Below, piece by piece: positions 32,703 through 44,232 of a stretch of DNA of 64,000 bases. A model generated the notes under the pieces. That model saw only the letters and a list, made by a program, of their open reading frames with translations. It searched no databases and was not told the DNA's origin. How positions within the stretch are numbered: position 1 is the stretch's first letter; each line of letters opens with the position of its first letter. Both the position numbers and the translations under genes were made by a program. The stretch comes from Aralia elata (taxonomy: Eukaryota; Streptophyta; Magnoliopsida; Apiales; Araliaceae): the NCBI GenBank assembly GCA_034770075.1, contig JAVJAP010000352.1, positions 372,001-436,000 on the forward strand. Reading direction: 5' to 3'.

Positions 32703-34536
32703 TGAAAGTAGTATGCACACAAGCCAATCATATTAGATATGATGTAGCATATACTTTGTAATCTTATTCGTTTGTAAAAGGCATTTTACATTATCTACAT
32801 AGTGCTGTTATATTAAATGTGATAAACCCATAGTTTTGAGCAATGCTTTTAGAATCATGATGGTGATCATGCTAATGAGATCTAAATTCAAGATAGCTCA
32901 CAAACTAAAATTGTTCCTAATCGTTGGATTACTAAAAAGGGGATTAGTGAATCCGGATAGATTAGTACATACGTTGCTTGCTCTTATGAAGAGGATGATT
33001 GATCTCATAATCATTTGTGTGGAGACACTAAAGCAAGTATGTAGGTGCTTATTAGAGAATAAGTTCACTGAACGTGGCTCGCTAAGGAATACCTAATGGA
33101 GTTTTACTCGCCTGTCAATAGGAATTCCTCTAGTGATAGTAGTACAAGTGATCCTTGGACTTGAGATCATCATAGTATCTTGTGTATGATGAGTTATACT
33201 TTGACATGTCCCTTAAGACCTTTAGGGTATATCAAAGGGTATGATTGGGTATAATAAGTTATACATGGAGATAGGTGAATGATCAATAAAGAATCTACCA
33301 CTTCTAGTAAAAGGAGTGAATGTCCTATGTGATTCGATAAATGACGACTCAGAAGTCTTTGGCCAAAGCAGAATGAAATTAGAAAGGAGTTTCTAATTTG
33401 CATTAATCAGAGTTGTGCATTTCAGAATCGAAATACATATAATTAAATAAAATAAGACTTGACAGTAATTCCATGTCTTATATTTAATTGGGACATTGTA
33501 TGGTAGAAGGATTGAATTGTACGGTAACTATTCACTGAAAGGTTCTTTTGTGATTAATGTTGAAATCTATATTATCTGGAAAGTCGTTGATCGCTAAGGG
33601 GGCTTACCCTTATTGTAGAATAAATATTATTTATTTAAATGAATTAAATAGTTTAATTTATTTATTTAAATAAGATTAGAATTGTTCTAATTGATTTATT
33701 CACAACCGGTTTAATATGGAGAACCTAAAGGGTCACACCGCAAAAGGAAAATATTTATTTAAGAAGTAAATGGCATAATCGTAATAATAAGTTAAGTGTA
33801 TTTAATTTAATCTATGGAGATAGAATAAATTAAATAGCTTAATTTTTATTATTTAATATTTTGGAAATATTAAATATAAAATAATAAGAGGAGTCTTATT
33901 ATTATTATTACTATTACTATTATTTAATTCCTAATAGGGATTGGGAATTAATTAATAGAAGTACTCTCTCATGAATTCCTAATTGGATTACGAGTTCAAT
34001 TAATTAAAGGAGTTTAATTAAAATAAAAAACCCTAATCCTAAATAGTTTAGGAGGGTTCCCTATATCTATAAATAAGAGGAGTCTTATTATGATTTGGGG
34101 TTAGACAGTCAGACAATTAGATTGTTAGACAATTTACACACTCTTCCATGAGAATTGGAGAGAGAGAGTACTTGCAATTTCTATAGAGATAGAAACTAGG
34201 GTTTTGCCAACACCCATCTTCTTGAACAACTATTATTCCTTGGTGGATCACCTCTAGAGGCCAAACACTTGGGTGGCTAACGTTGATCAAAGGAAGGAAT
34301 TTAATCGGTGAAATTCAAGGAGAACACGAAGGAATTGGAGGTGAACTTGTACCTGAGGAAGCACGGTTCTACGAGGGTATAATTTCTTAATCTCTATCTC
34401 TTTCGTTTAATTGATAATTGAGCACATGGATGATCATGGTGATGGTTTGTATGAAAAATTTTAAAATCCGTTTTATCGCGCTTCCGCACTATTTATGTAA
34501 TTTGATTGCATATTCGCGCTATGTACAAACCTAACA
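32703..34536 (+). repeat. copia-2 3' LTR
   Basis: TGAAAGTAG to AAACCTAACA, followed by the second CATTG copy. It is near-identical to the 5' LTR. Confidence 0.95.
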
Positions 34537-35490
34537 CATTGTGTGACTTAGGAGCCAGTATCAATTTAATGTCGTTATCAGTTTACACTCAGCTAGGGCT
34601 AAAGGCACCAAAATCGATAAATATCAGCTTGCAATTGGCAGACAGGTCAATAACATACCCAAGGGGTATTGTGGAAGACATTTTGGTTAAGGTCGATAAA
34701 TTCATCTTCTCGGCTGACTTTATCATTTTGGATTACGAAGAGGATAAGGAAATTCCCATTATATTAAGTCGTCCGTTCTTAGCAACAGGGAGAACTCTGA
34801 TAGATGTTCAGAAAGGTGAATTGACAATGAGAGTGCAAGATCAGGAAGTCACCTTCAATGTGCTCAAATCAATGAAATTCCCTAAGGAAGGCGAAGAGTG
34901 CTTACAGATAGACCTAAGGATGAAATAGTGACTGAAAGGACTGAAGCCAGTTATATAGAAAATCCATTAGAAGCTGCCTTAGTTGGAATAGACATTTTTG
35001 ATGATTTGGATGAGTAGGATTATGTCAAGGTATTAGATGCATTATCGATCTCTCGGAAATTCAGCAGGCAATTTGATACACTTAACTGGCCGAAAGAAGG
35101 AGAAAAGAGGTCCAAAACGTCAATGGAGGAACCAACTATGCTTGAACTCAAATCTCTTCCATCTTATCTAAGGTATGCTTACTTGGGAGATTCTGACACG
35201 CTACCAGTAATAGTTTTTGCTTATTTGAATGAACCTTAAGAAGAAAAACTGTTAAGGGTTTTGCGTGAGTATAAAACCGCAATTGGGTGGACAATAGCAG
35301 ACATCAAGGGAATCAGTCCATCGTTTTGCATGCATAAAATTTTACTTGAAGAGGGAGCAAAACCGGTTATTGAGCAACAAAGAAGATTGAACCCGATCAT
35401 GAAGGAAGTAGTGAAGAAGGAAATCATCAAGTGGTTAGATGCCGGTATTATCTATCCGATTTCAGACATTTCTTGGGTAAGTCCTATATA
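34537..35490 (+). pseudogene. pol: Athila-like protease and protease-RT linker
   Basis: After the duplicated CATTG the frame continues with CDLGASINLMSLSVY, in which D-L-G-A-S takes the place of the protease active-site triad. QLADRSITYPRGIVEDILVKVD, FIILDYEEDKEIPIILSRPFL and RTLIDVQKGELTMRV follow, all typical of Athila protease. The linker has stops at 35014 and 35237. From 35240 it reads into the start of reverse transcriptase (GWTIADIKGISPSFCMHKI, EEGAKPVIEQQRRLNP). The protease would process Gag-Pol. Confidence 0.88.
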
Positions 35491-36957
35491 GTGTGTGCCA
35501 AAGAAAGGGGGAATGACAGTGGGAATGAAAATAATGAACTCATTCCTATAAGAACAGTTACAGGTTGGTGAGTGTGTATGGATTACTGCAAATTGAATAA
35601 AGCGAAGCGCAAGGATCACTTTCCACTACCATTTATTGATCAAATGTTGGACAAGTTGTCGGGTCATCAATTCTACTGCCTTCTTGATGGATACTCGGGA
35701 TATAACCAGATAGTAATAGCTCCATAGGACCAAGAGAAAATGACTTTTATATGCCATTATGGAACGTTTGCATTCCGGAGAATGTCTTTCGGGCTATGTA
35801 ATGCATCGGCTACATTTCAGCGATGCATGATGGCTATCTTCTCGGATATGGTTGAGCAGAATTTGGAGGTATTTATGGATGATTTTTCCATATTCGGTGA
35901 TAGTTTTGATTTGTGTCTTAACAATCTCATCTTAGTGTTGAAGCGTTGTATGGAAACAAATCTGGTGCTTAACTGGGAAAATTGCCACTTTATGGTGCAA
36001 GAAGGGATTATTCTTGGTCACAAAGTGTCAGCTGCAGGTTTGGAGGTAGATAAGGCAAAGATTGAAGCAATTGAAAAGCTACCGCCACCTACATTTGTAA
36101 AGGGCGTAAGGAGTTTTCTCGGATATGCAGGCTTCTACCGACGATTTATCAAGGATTTTTCCAAAATTTTAAAACCATTATGTGCACTCCTTGAGAAAGA
36201 TGTTCCTTTCATGATGGATCAATCATGTATTGAGGCTTTTGAAGTATTGAAAAAGAAGTTAGTCATAGCACCAATCATAGTTGCTCCTGATTGGGCATTG
36301 TCATTTGAGTTGATGTGTGACACAAGTGATTATGTAGTGGGAGCTGTGTTGGGTCAGCGAAGGGATAAGATTTTTCATACCATTTACTACTCAAGTAAGA
36401 CACTTATTGAGGCACAATTGAATTACACCACCACAGAAAAGGAGTTACTTTGTAGTAGTATTTGCTTTTGATAAATTTCAAGCATATCTGATTGGAACCA
36501 AGGTGATAGTATACACTGATCATTCAACCATCAAATACTTGATTGCAAAGAAGGATGCCAAACCAAGGTTGATTCGATGGGTCCTTCTTTTGCAAGAATT
36601 TGACTTAGAAATTCGAGATAGAAAAGGTACGGAGAATCAGGTGGCTGATCATCTTTCGAGGTTAGAGAATGCAGAAATTCAGAAGAAGGATGATGTAGTG
36701 ATCAATGAGCTATTTTCGGATGAGCAGCTATTCCGTATCAACATCGAAGTGCCTTGGTATGCTGATTACGTGAACTACCTAGTCAGTAATGTACTCCCGC
36801 CGGATTTAAATTCTCAGCAAAGAAAGAAATTTCTCCATGATGTCAAACAGTACCTCTGGGATGAACCATTTCTCTTCAAGACTTGTGCTGATCAAATGAT
36901 ACGACATTACGTGCCACGTGAAGAGACGAAAAATATCTTGAATCGGTGTCATCCATG
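35491..36957 (+). pseudogene. pol: Athila-like reverse transcriptase, RNase H and integrase start
   Basis: After a TAG at 35489 the RT palm follows with DHFPLPFIDQMLDKLSGH and LLDGYSGYNQI, then a TAG near 35725. It continues MTFICHYGTFAFRRMSFGLCNASATFQRCM. The active site FMDD is intact at 35872-35883. The thumb has GHKVSAAGLEVDKAKIEAIEKL and RSFLGYAGFYRRFIKDFS. RNase H has LMCDTSDYVVGAVLGQ and, after a frame break near 36470, YTDHSTIKYL and NQVADHLSRLE. The integrase N-terminus breaks off at about 36957, just after the zinc-finger RCH, where Tekay-like sequence begins. Several stops fit C-to-T changes. Confidence 0.9.
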
Positions 36958-37180
36958 ATGTTATGCAATGATCCTTGGAGAAAGGAAGTGAATGCGTTAA
37001 AGGATTAAAGAATATATAATACTCGAAGTGTTTCAAGTTTAAGTGAAGGTGATGAAATAAAACCTACACTATAGTAATGCGTTAAGTTATTCAACGATAA
37101 TTGTGAAAGAGATTTAGTGAAAACCGAGTAAGGGAGGTTTCATTAATTCCGAGGACAGAATCCTTATAAGGAGGGAAGGA
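36958..37180 (+). other. 3' internal tail and polypurine tract of a Tekay-like element
   Basis: No coding domain survives. The stretch ends GAGGACAGAATCC...AAGGAGGGAAGGA directly before an LTR starting TGTGACAACCC. That is the usual 3' junction of Tekay/Del-type gypsy elements, so only the last 200 bp of the internal region are left. Confidence 0.75.
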
Positions 37181-38030
37181 TGTGACAACCCAACTTTTCA
37201 AGAATTATTAAATTAGAATTTAGCAAATAAAATTCTTATTATGTGACGTTTTGAGTTTTGAGTATGTAATATATATATATATGGTGAAATATATGATTTG
37301 ATGTGAAGAGAATTATATTCGTGTACTTCGGAAAAGTGGTTTAATAGTTAATTAAACCATTAAATGTAGTGAAGGAAATGGCTACGAAAAAGATATTTAC
37401 TGAATATTAGTAAGTTAAAATTATATTATGAAATAATATAATTTAATTGTAATGTCTTGTGGACAATGGAAATTATTGTGAATTAAATTTCATAATAATG
37501 TGAGCGATTCACTTAATTAAAATAGTGAATCAATGTGAATATGTTTGTTTTAATAAAATTGGAGTTTAATATATATTGTGTATAAATGTAATATGTAAAT
37601 GTAATAAGACTGTGAGTCTTGTTTATAGTTAAAAAAAATATTTATGGATTTGAATAAATATTTATTTGGAATATTTATGGAATAAATATTTGATGGAAAT
37701 TATTATAGAATAATTTGTTTAAGTATGATGATGTTAAATAAATTGATGATAAATAAATTTATAATTTGTGCGTATTTTAGTATGCTAAAGTGATGATAAG
37801 ATTCTAATTTAATTAAATAATTAAATTAGAAATATAATGATTTGTTAAATAAAATTGAAGTTATATTTTTTAAATAATTTAATTAAATAAGATTTAATTA
37901 AATTAGATGTGACAATTGTGAACTATATAATAAGTGAATGATTAAAATAAATTAAAATAGAGATTAATTGGGTTTGGCCAAACATGGCCTAAACCTTTGA
38001 TTTTCCTAACTGTTGAGAAACTAATATTGT
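37181..38030 (+). repeat. Tekay-like 3' LTR, segment 1
   Basis: It starts TGTGACAACCC and is clearly related throughout to 61209-62060 (shared GTGGACAATGG, GAGCGATTCACTTAATT, GCCAAACATGGCC). It is interrupted at 38030 by the element with duplication ATTGT. Segments 2-4 lie at 48890, 52801 and 59838. Confidence 0.85.
38026..38030. repeat. Target site duplication of the Tat-like element (ATTGT)
   Basis: ATTGT before TGTAGACACC recurs at 48885-48889 after the second LTR. Confidence 0.93.
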
Positions 38031-39985
38031 TGTAGACACCCAAATTTTGCACTTCGTATGCTAACCTTGACAGGAGGGAAAAATCGTCAATTGAACCCGC
38101 CTGCGGGAGCAAAAAAATCGGCATAAGTGCGAAGACTGGACGCCGCCGCGACAAGTTGCAGTCAAAATCAACGTGACGATAAAGCCATCTGAAATGAGCA
38201 TTTCCGAATAATGTGTCACGTCCCGCAGTAATTATCGGACTGCAAAATACAGGCATTTCGGATAAAACTGACAGCGCGACGCAAGAATCGAGGTGCGGTG
38301 CGGGAACCGAGAAGAATTAAATAATCAAAGTGGCTGGCGTGCTGGGTGGAGGGCAGGCGCCTATAACAACTCATTTTAGCATACAGGGAGCGGGAGAGAG
38401 GAGGAGAGAGCAGTTTTTGGAGAAGAAGAGGAGAGCAGCAGCAGCAGCTCGGAAAGAAGGAGAAAACAGCAAGAAAAATAGAGAGAAAAGAGAGAAAAGA
38501 AGTGAGAAATTGTACCCATTTTGTGAGATTACATCTCATATTTTCTACTCTATTCAATACACAAATTCATACATATTGTGGGGATTATTTGCAAGGTGAA
38601 GAATCCTTTGTTTTAGCATTTTGTTTTACCATTTTTTTGTTAGGCTTTTGTCATCCAAATTATATTAAATGTAGTTTCCTTGTGTATTGTTGTGGATCTA
38701 TGGATTGAGGGCTATTAGTGAGGGTTCCCAAATGGAACGAAATTCCTCCTAATGGCCCGATGATATCCATTTGGTGAATTTTACCTCGTTGTAATGATGT
38801 ATTATGCATAGTTTATTTAGATTGTTATTTTTTGGATCTTGTGGGTGTGTAGCGATTTTGGATGTGAGCCTAGGAAAGCGACCCGTGGTCCAAATCCGAT
38901 GATGGACATCTTTTGATATATGTAATAAATTCGATGTACCTTTCATTGTAAATATGTAATCGTCGGGCCTTAAAACGACGCCAAGGCGAGAATCGTGTTT
39001 AAGGCCCCGAAATAGTGAAACTTGTGATTGTAGGCGTTTGGGGTTATTTTGATGGCTCACATGCCCATGAATAGCCCCGACGCGTGTTTATGCTCGATTT
39101 GATTTATGAGATGAAATTGATTTCAAAGCTAAACGATAAGATTTTCATAAAATCAATCAAACTAGGTTATTAGAGTCACGAGGCTAAAATTTGGGAATGC
39201 TAATGAATGTCGATTCCTATTTAACGGGAAGGCTAAAGAAATATCGCTTTCAAACATCACTCAAAATGGTTTTATAAAATAAGTAATGTTTTATTAAACC
39301 GTTGTGCATAGGGTTAAAGAGATTCTAGAAATTGCCCATCATTTGAGTTACGAAAGCTACGTATAGATCTCGATTCCTATTTTGACGAAGGTTTAAAACT
39401 CTCGATTTGCCAAAACAACACCTAAAGAAAAATCTCATAGCTTTTGACAATTAAAATCAAACCTTCCTAATAAAGAATAAAGCTTTCCCGTAGAAGCCGA
39501 AGGACATTCCAAAGCACTCTCAAATTAAAGCACGACTTTCCTAAAAAATCCAAATAATTCTTTCATTCAAACTCACCACGACATTCACATAAGCACACAC
39601 ACACACACGCGCGCACACACACATTTCATGAATTAAAGGATAGGAAAGCATCAAGATTGCGGTAACCGTGTTTCACGGAAGTCGAGGGGTGCCTAACACC
39701 TTCCCCTCACTTAAGCAAGCCCCCGAACTCTATGAATCTCGATTCGCAGACCAATTAATTCGGAGTCACATATGAGCCAGCGATTTATAAAAAACAAAAA
39801 CTCGGATGAGTTGGTACATCCATTTCAAATATACCAACTGGCGACTCTGGTCAATTGGCTCATCATAAAAGAACGATCTTTCAAAACCCCGTCGACATCA
39901 TTGCCGACCTTTTCCAAAAATCTTCTAAACCAAAAGGCTAAAATAGGAAAAAGACCAGAAGAGACGAGAAAACCCGGCGTCGACA
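38031..39985 (+). repeat. 5' LTR of the Tat-like element (lacks the long hairpin)
   Basis: It matches 46864-48884 closely. A TATA-like CTATAAC at 38361 is preceded by GGCAGGCGC, whereas the partner LTR has a 62-bp inverted repeat at this point. It also contains a purine-rich stretch after the TATA box and a (CA)n/(CG)n microsatellite at 39593-39622. Confidence 0.93.
38361..38367 (+). promoter_or_regulatory. TATA-like box of the Tat-like LTR
   Basis: CTATAAC followed about 30 bp later by a purine-rich, transcript-like sequence. The same motif is at 47257. Confidence 0.45.
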
Positions 39986-39986
39986 G

Positions 39987-40005
39987 CTGGTGACTCTGCT
40001 GGGGA
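39987..40005 (+). other. Primer-binding-site region of the Tat-like element
   Basis: CTGGTGACTCTGCTGGGGA follows the LTR end after one base. TGGCGACTCTGCTGGGGA-type sites are common in this group. The priming tRNA was not identified. Confidence 0.65.
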
Positions 40006-40906
40006 CATTAGAGGGCTTAAGCCGCTTTCAAATCTTGATGCTATCCTATCCTTTAAAATTCATAAATGTATATGTATGTGCGATATTTTGACTTGTTTTA
40101 CTTATTGCTGTGTGAATGTGTGCTTTTTTCCAATAAATGATCGATTGAATGAATGGAATGACTTTACTTTAAAGAAATCATTTGCATGCGGTGAGGACGA
40201 TGAATGTGAATGTATGTTGAGAGAGTACCTCCTCCTGAGGCGAACCTGTCGGTTGCTTATTACTGGACTCGAAGGGGCTGCTCCCCGGAGATGGCTTAGG
40301 AAACGCACCACCCAAATCCGCTCCAATCGAAAGGACTCAGACGAGTAGATTGCGAAGATTTGGGGACCTTCATGCCGAAAAGCCCGCGAGAGTAACCCTA
40401 GGGTAGGTCAGCCTCTGATAAACCTAACGAAAGGGAAGCTTCTTCATGCTCTTTTATCGTTCAGTCAAATAAATAAATGTCATGTAAATGACATACAACT
40501 GTCATACCATCATCATCGTAATAAATATGTCTTGTATCATGTGATTACATCACCTGCACATATAAAGAGAAAACTGACTTGGTTTTGCAGGAAGGCCATC
40601 CATACCACGTACCAAGGTTTTTTAAAACTTCTGAATACTATCCTGTCATCAAACCCTGACCTTGTTTTGCAGGATAAGATTAGAGAACCGAGAAAAAAAA
40701 ATGAATAAAAATCAGGCATCAGTGTTGACATGCATCTGCCAACTTGTGACTGGCACAGTACTAAACTACGGCCCTTGTTTGCTTTGTGGGATTGCCCCTA
40801 AGACCCAACTAAGAGGCCGTAAAGTCCATACTCCATCCATCCAAATGGCAGAAGCTGGTAGCCATGAAATACACTGGCTTCCCTGATTCACACATCACGG
40901 TACGAG
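40006..40906 (+). other. Untranslated leader of the Tat-like element
   Basis: No gag or other domain is recognisable. Short frames lack similarity to known families. It includes a GGGGCTGCTCCCC stem-loop near 40275. Confidence 0.6.
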
Positions 40907-41420
40907 ATGAGCCTTAAGGAACAAATTGCGGTACAGACTTGTCCGGCCTATGAGGATCAGATCGGAGGGATCTCCCATAGTGACCCCCCTCCTAAATGGG
41001 CTTGGTATCAAAACATTAAAGAGTTCCTTCGAGACAGCTCCTCTCCCGAAAATGCAGATCTGACCGAGGAAAGAGAAATCCAAAGATGGGCAGTGAAATT
41101 CTTCCTAAGCAGAGACGATTTGCATAAATGGGACCTAGCTATGGGACTGCTGAGATATCTGGAAGCCGAAGAAGCCCACTGATTAATGAACGAAGTACAT
41201 GGCGATGTGTGCGGAGCCCATATGAGCAGAACATTTTTGAAAAAAAAAAAAAAAAAAATCATGTGAACGAGTCACTACTGGCTAACCATGAAAACTGACT
41301 GCGATACGCATGTCAGGAAATGCCATCAATGCCAGGTCCATGCCAATGCGATCCATGCACCTCCTAATGAGCTCCATTGCTTGACCTCACCGTGGCCAGT
41401 TGGACCGTGCAACAGGTGAT
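40907..41420 (+). pseudogene. pol: Integrase zinc-finger remnant of a Tat/Ogre-type pol
   Basis: The first frame (91 residues from 40907) contains WYQNIKEFLRDSSSPENADL and REIQRWAVKFFLSRDDLHKW, the segment preceding integrase in Tat/Ogre Pol. After a TGA at 41180 come MNEVHGDVCGAHMS (zinc-finger His), a run of about 20 A that disrupts the frame, then MKTDCDTHVRKCHQCQVHAN, IHAPPNELH and LTSPWPV. These are the CXXC finger and the entry to the catalytic core. The rest of pol is missing. It shows the lineage of the element and cannot encode an active enzyme. Confidence 0.8.
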
Positions 41421-42470
41421 ATCCAGGAGGGGAAAAACCCCGGAGTATGGCAGTGGATCCTGGCCAGTAGAGGATCGATGGGTTTTGAAATTCTGAATTT
41501 ATTTCAAATCCCTGCACGCTCATGTCATTTTGTCATGTTATCCAAAAAGAGGATCATGTGCTGAAATGTTTTATATATATGACAAGCATTTTTGTTTTAT
41601 GTCAGGTACCCCGATTTGAGGCATTCTAGCCTGACAAGCGATAGGCCAAATTTGAAGGAAGATCACGATTTCGGGTATAGAGCTAGATTTCGATCTGATG
41701 GGGATCGAGCAGGACGAGACAGATATCGACAATACGCCTGGCAAGATCAAAGGATGGGTCGAAGGTAAACCCAAACCCGACTTAGACCAAACCTTCGCCA
41801 TCAAAACATCAGAAACCCTGACGATCACAAAGACCCGGAGTAGGGGCAAATTCGACCACAAAAAAAAAAAAATCAAAAAATCAAAAAATCTCAGAAATCA
41901 AAAATCAAAAATCCCCCAAACCTTTCAACAAGTCAAAGGGCCGGATCTTTTGTCAGCCCAGCGAGATGCCGATGCAACCGGTACGAGGAAGATCACAAGA
42001 AAAGCAACTTAACACTGGGGCATGTGTCAACTGCCCAGGAAATGATAACGTGCAAATGGCACCCATGCAACAATCCCATCAGCATGCACCACCATCATCA
42101 AGTGTTACCTCATGGTACGATCATCTGGCATTTGTCAAGCATAGTTTTCCCGGGATACGATGATCCGCGTGAAGGGGGGATTTTATTTGGCTTGATAGGA
42201 ATCGGATTAATTCTGACAAGCAACCGTGGAGCATGATCGTGAGTATGATTAGACGAAGAAGGCTATTCAACCTTTTGATCGGGTACAAAGCCTTAATTCA
42301 AAGCAACGTTTGCGACAGAATCGACCTCATGTGACAGCCTTCACTTTGCATTTGCACAAACTTTCAGTTGTGGGGTATAAAACTATGACGACGTTGATGG
42401 CCATTAACACGTAGCCAGACAGTCAATAATTATCAATATCCAGAAGTCAGACGATAAATGATTATCAAGC
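41421..42470 (+). other. Unassigned interior of the Tat-like element
   Basis: A 104-residue frame at 41698-42012 ends in a Lys-rich stretch around a poly(A) run. I do not recognise it. No other structure is evident. Confidence 0.4.
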
Positions 42471-42960
42471 TAATGTCTCGAATCGTGGCCTGGGTTATTC
42501 GAGTAATTAAGCCCGAGGGGTGTCTCTACACCTGGTGCCCTAAAGCCATCTGGTTTGGGAGTCGCTGGCCCAACACTCGTTACATGGGTAACTCAGAGCC
42601 TAAGAAAACGAGCATTACAGTAGAGGAGGCCCGAGCAAATTCGAATCGTGGCATGGGCTACTCGAGTAATTAAGCCTAAGGGGTGTCTCCGCATCTGGTG
42701 CCCTAAAGCCGTCTGGTTTGGGAGTCACCGGCCTAACACTCGCTACATGGGTAACTCAAGCCTAAGAAAACGAATCTTGCGCAAGGTCAAGCAAAGAATG
42801 AATGGGGCAGACCACCAGCTTGTCTCGAACCGTGGCCTTTGTTACTCGAGTAAATAAACCCGAAGGGGTGTCTGTACACCTAATGCCCCAAAACCGTCTG
42901 GTTCGGGAGTCATTGGTCCAAAACTCGTTAAATGGGTGACTTTGAATAGCCTAAGAAAAC
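42470..42960 (+). repeat. Three tandem units of about 163-183 bp
   Basis: TCGAATCGTGGCCTGGGTTA, then ACTCGAGTAATTAAGCC, GGGGTGTCT and GTCTGGTTTGGGAGTC, recur from about 42477, 42639 and 42822. Copies differ at roughly one base in ten. Confidence 0.85.
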
Positions 42961-44232
42961 GAGACAAGTGAAGTGGGCTAATAAAAAGAAAAGATAAGAT
43001 AAAAAAACTCTCGGCCTTAAACAAGGAGTCATAGAAGAGAAACCCCTACTGAGTGCTCCATCGCACAGTGCATTTGTCATATGACGTCAATCCTGCTAAG
43101 AACGTTGTCGAGAATGAAGACAGGATACCTTTGACGAGGGAAGGTAGTTCTTTTGAATTCGACCTTACTCACGTACAATGACCATGAATGCTTGAAGGTT
43201 TTCTTACGATTTCATAACTCGTCAAATAGAAAATCATCAACTCACGAGGGATTAAAAAAAAAAATAAAAAAAAAATATATATAAAAAAAAAAAAAAAAAA
43301 AATTTCAATCTAGTACATGCACGGTTCACAACTTGCTAGATGGTACGATCAACAGATATTCAATTTCATGTGCTTTAACTGCATTTGCTCTCTTGTCGAG
43401 ATTATAATATCTTTGTGTTGAACTAACACTAACGGCCCGAGCCTTCAAGTTTTGGCATTTGTTAGTCATCTAATATGCAGGATCTTGCAGAGCTGTGGAT
43501 AACTCAGCACGATCAACATCGCGAGTTCTCGATGGAAATTCTTGGTAGCAACACGCACCAAGGCAGGGGCAGTTAAGAATCGTGAAATGGAAGGAAGCTG
43601 AGGATGCACAGAACTCCTCGTCATTGGGCCTCTCCCCAATCCTGACTATCACTGCCTCGACATCCAAATGATCCACGTGCATGAGCATATACAAGGATGA
43701 TATAATGCTTGACAGCAGCATATCGGCCGTCAAGAAATGATCAAAAGGCCAAGGAGTCGACATAGCTGTCGATCATCACAGGAAGCGAAACAGGCTGCCT
43801 CAACTCGATAAAATGAAGACGACCAAGAGCGGACAGAGTACCAGACCAGGGTTGAAGTCTAGAAACTACACTTCACGACGAGGCGTGATCCAATCAAATA
43901 TTGGCAAACAATGACGACGGTCGAATCGTATCATTTGACTGAACAGGGGTCATTTCTATCTAAGACATATGTTGTGCACATGCATCTGTCCATAACATAT
44001 CTGCCAGATCATGCATAACACCTTTTTCATGCATGCAGGTACGATCAAAATGAAAATCTTCAGGAAAGTACGAGCACGTCGCTTTCAACCTCACAAATGA
44101 TCAGAGTGATGGCTTTTGCGGCATGGTACGTGCACGATATTGGTGGGAGATCCAGGACAAAAGCCGATCAACAATCCCATCCAAAAAAAAAAAGAAAAAA
44201 AAGAAAAAAAAAAAAAAAAAAAAGACAAAAAA
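42961..44232 (+). other. Unassigned interior with poly(A)-rich low complexity
   Basis: An A-rich run lies at 43253-43302. A segment around 43945 (ACAGGGGTCATTT) recurs near 46355, so this interior has itself been duplicated around the tandem arrays. No gene is recognised. A further poly(A)-like run lies at 44184-44233. Confidence 0.5.

Larger units (their letters stand above)
25445..34536 (+). mobile_element. copia-2: complete but coding-dead Ty1/copia element
   Basis: A 9.1 kb element with LTRs of 1836 and 1834 bp that differ at only about five to seven places by eye, a CATTG duplication, a tRNA-iMet primer site and a purine tract. Its gag-pol is riddled with stops and frameshifts and the reverse transcriptase has lost part of its active site. 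Young LTRs around an old ruined coding region imply that this family is copied by enzymes from another element. Confidence 0.95.
24052..36957 (+). mobile_element. Athila-like Ty3/gypsy gag-pol, interrupted by copia-2
   Basis: gag and the start of protease run to 25444. The reading frame resumes after copia-2 at 34542 (with CATTG duplicated) and continues through protease, reverse transcriptase and RNase H to the start of integrase at 36957. Its 5' end is cut by the LTR ending at 24051 and its 3' end by Tekay-like sequence. Many stops show that it is old. Confidence 0.85.

Noticed and set aside
38330..38599. Lys/Arg/Glu-rich frame in the Tat-like LTR, also at 47163
   Set aside because: It reads through a purine-rich transcribed LTR segment and changes with the hairpin insertion in the other LTR.
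43253..43302. A-rich run as a processed pseudogene tail
   Set aside because: No coding sequence precedes it and there is no target duplication. It is treated as low complexity within the Tat-like element.
43470..43763. 97-codon minus-strand frame
   Set aside because: No family similarity, and it lies within the non-coding interior of the Tat-like element.
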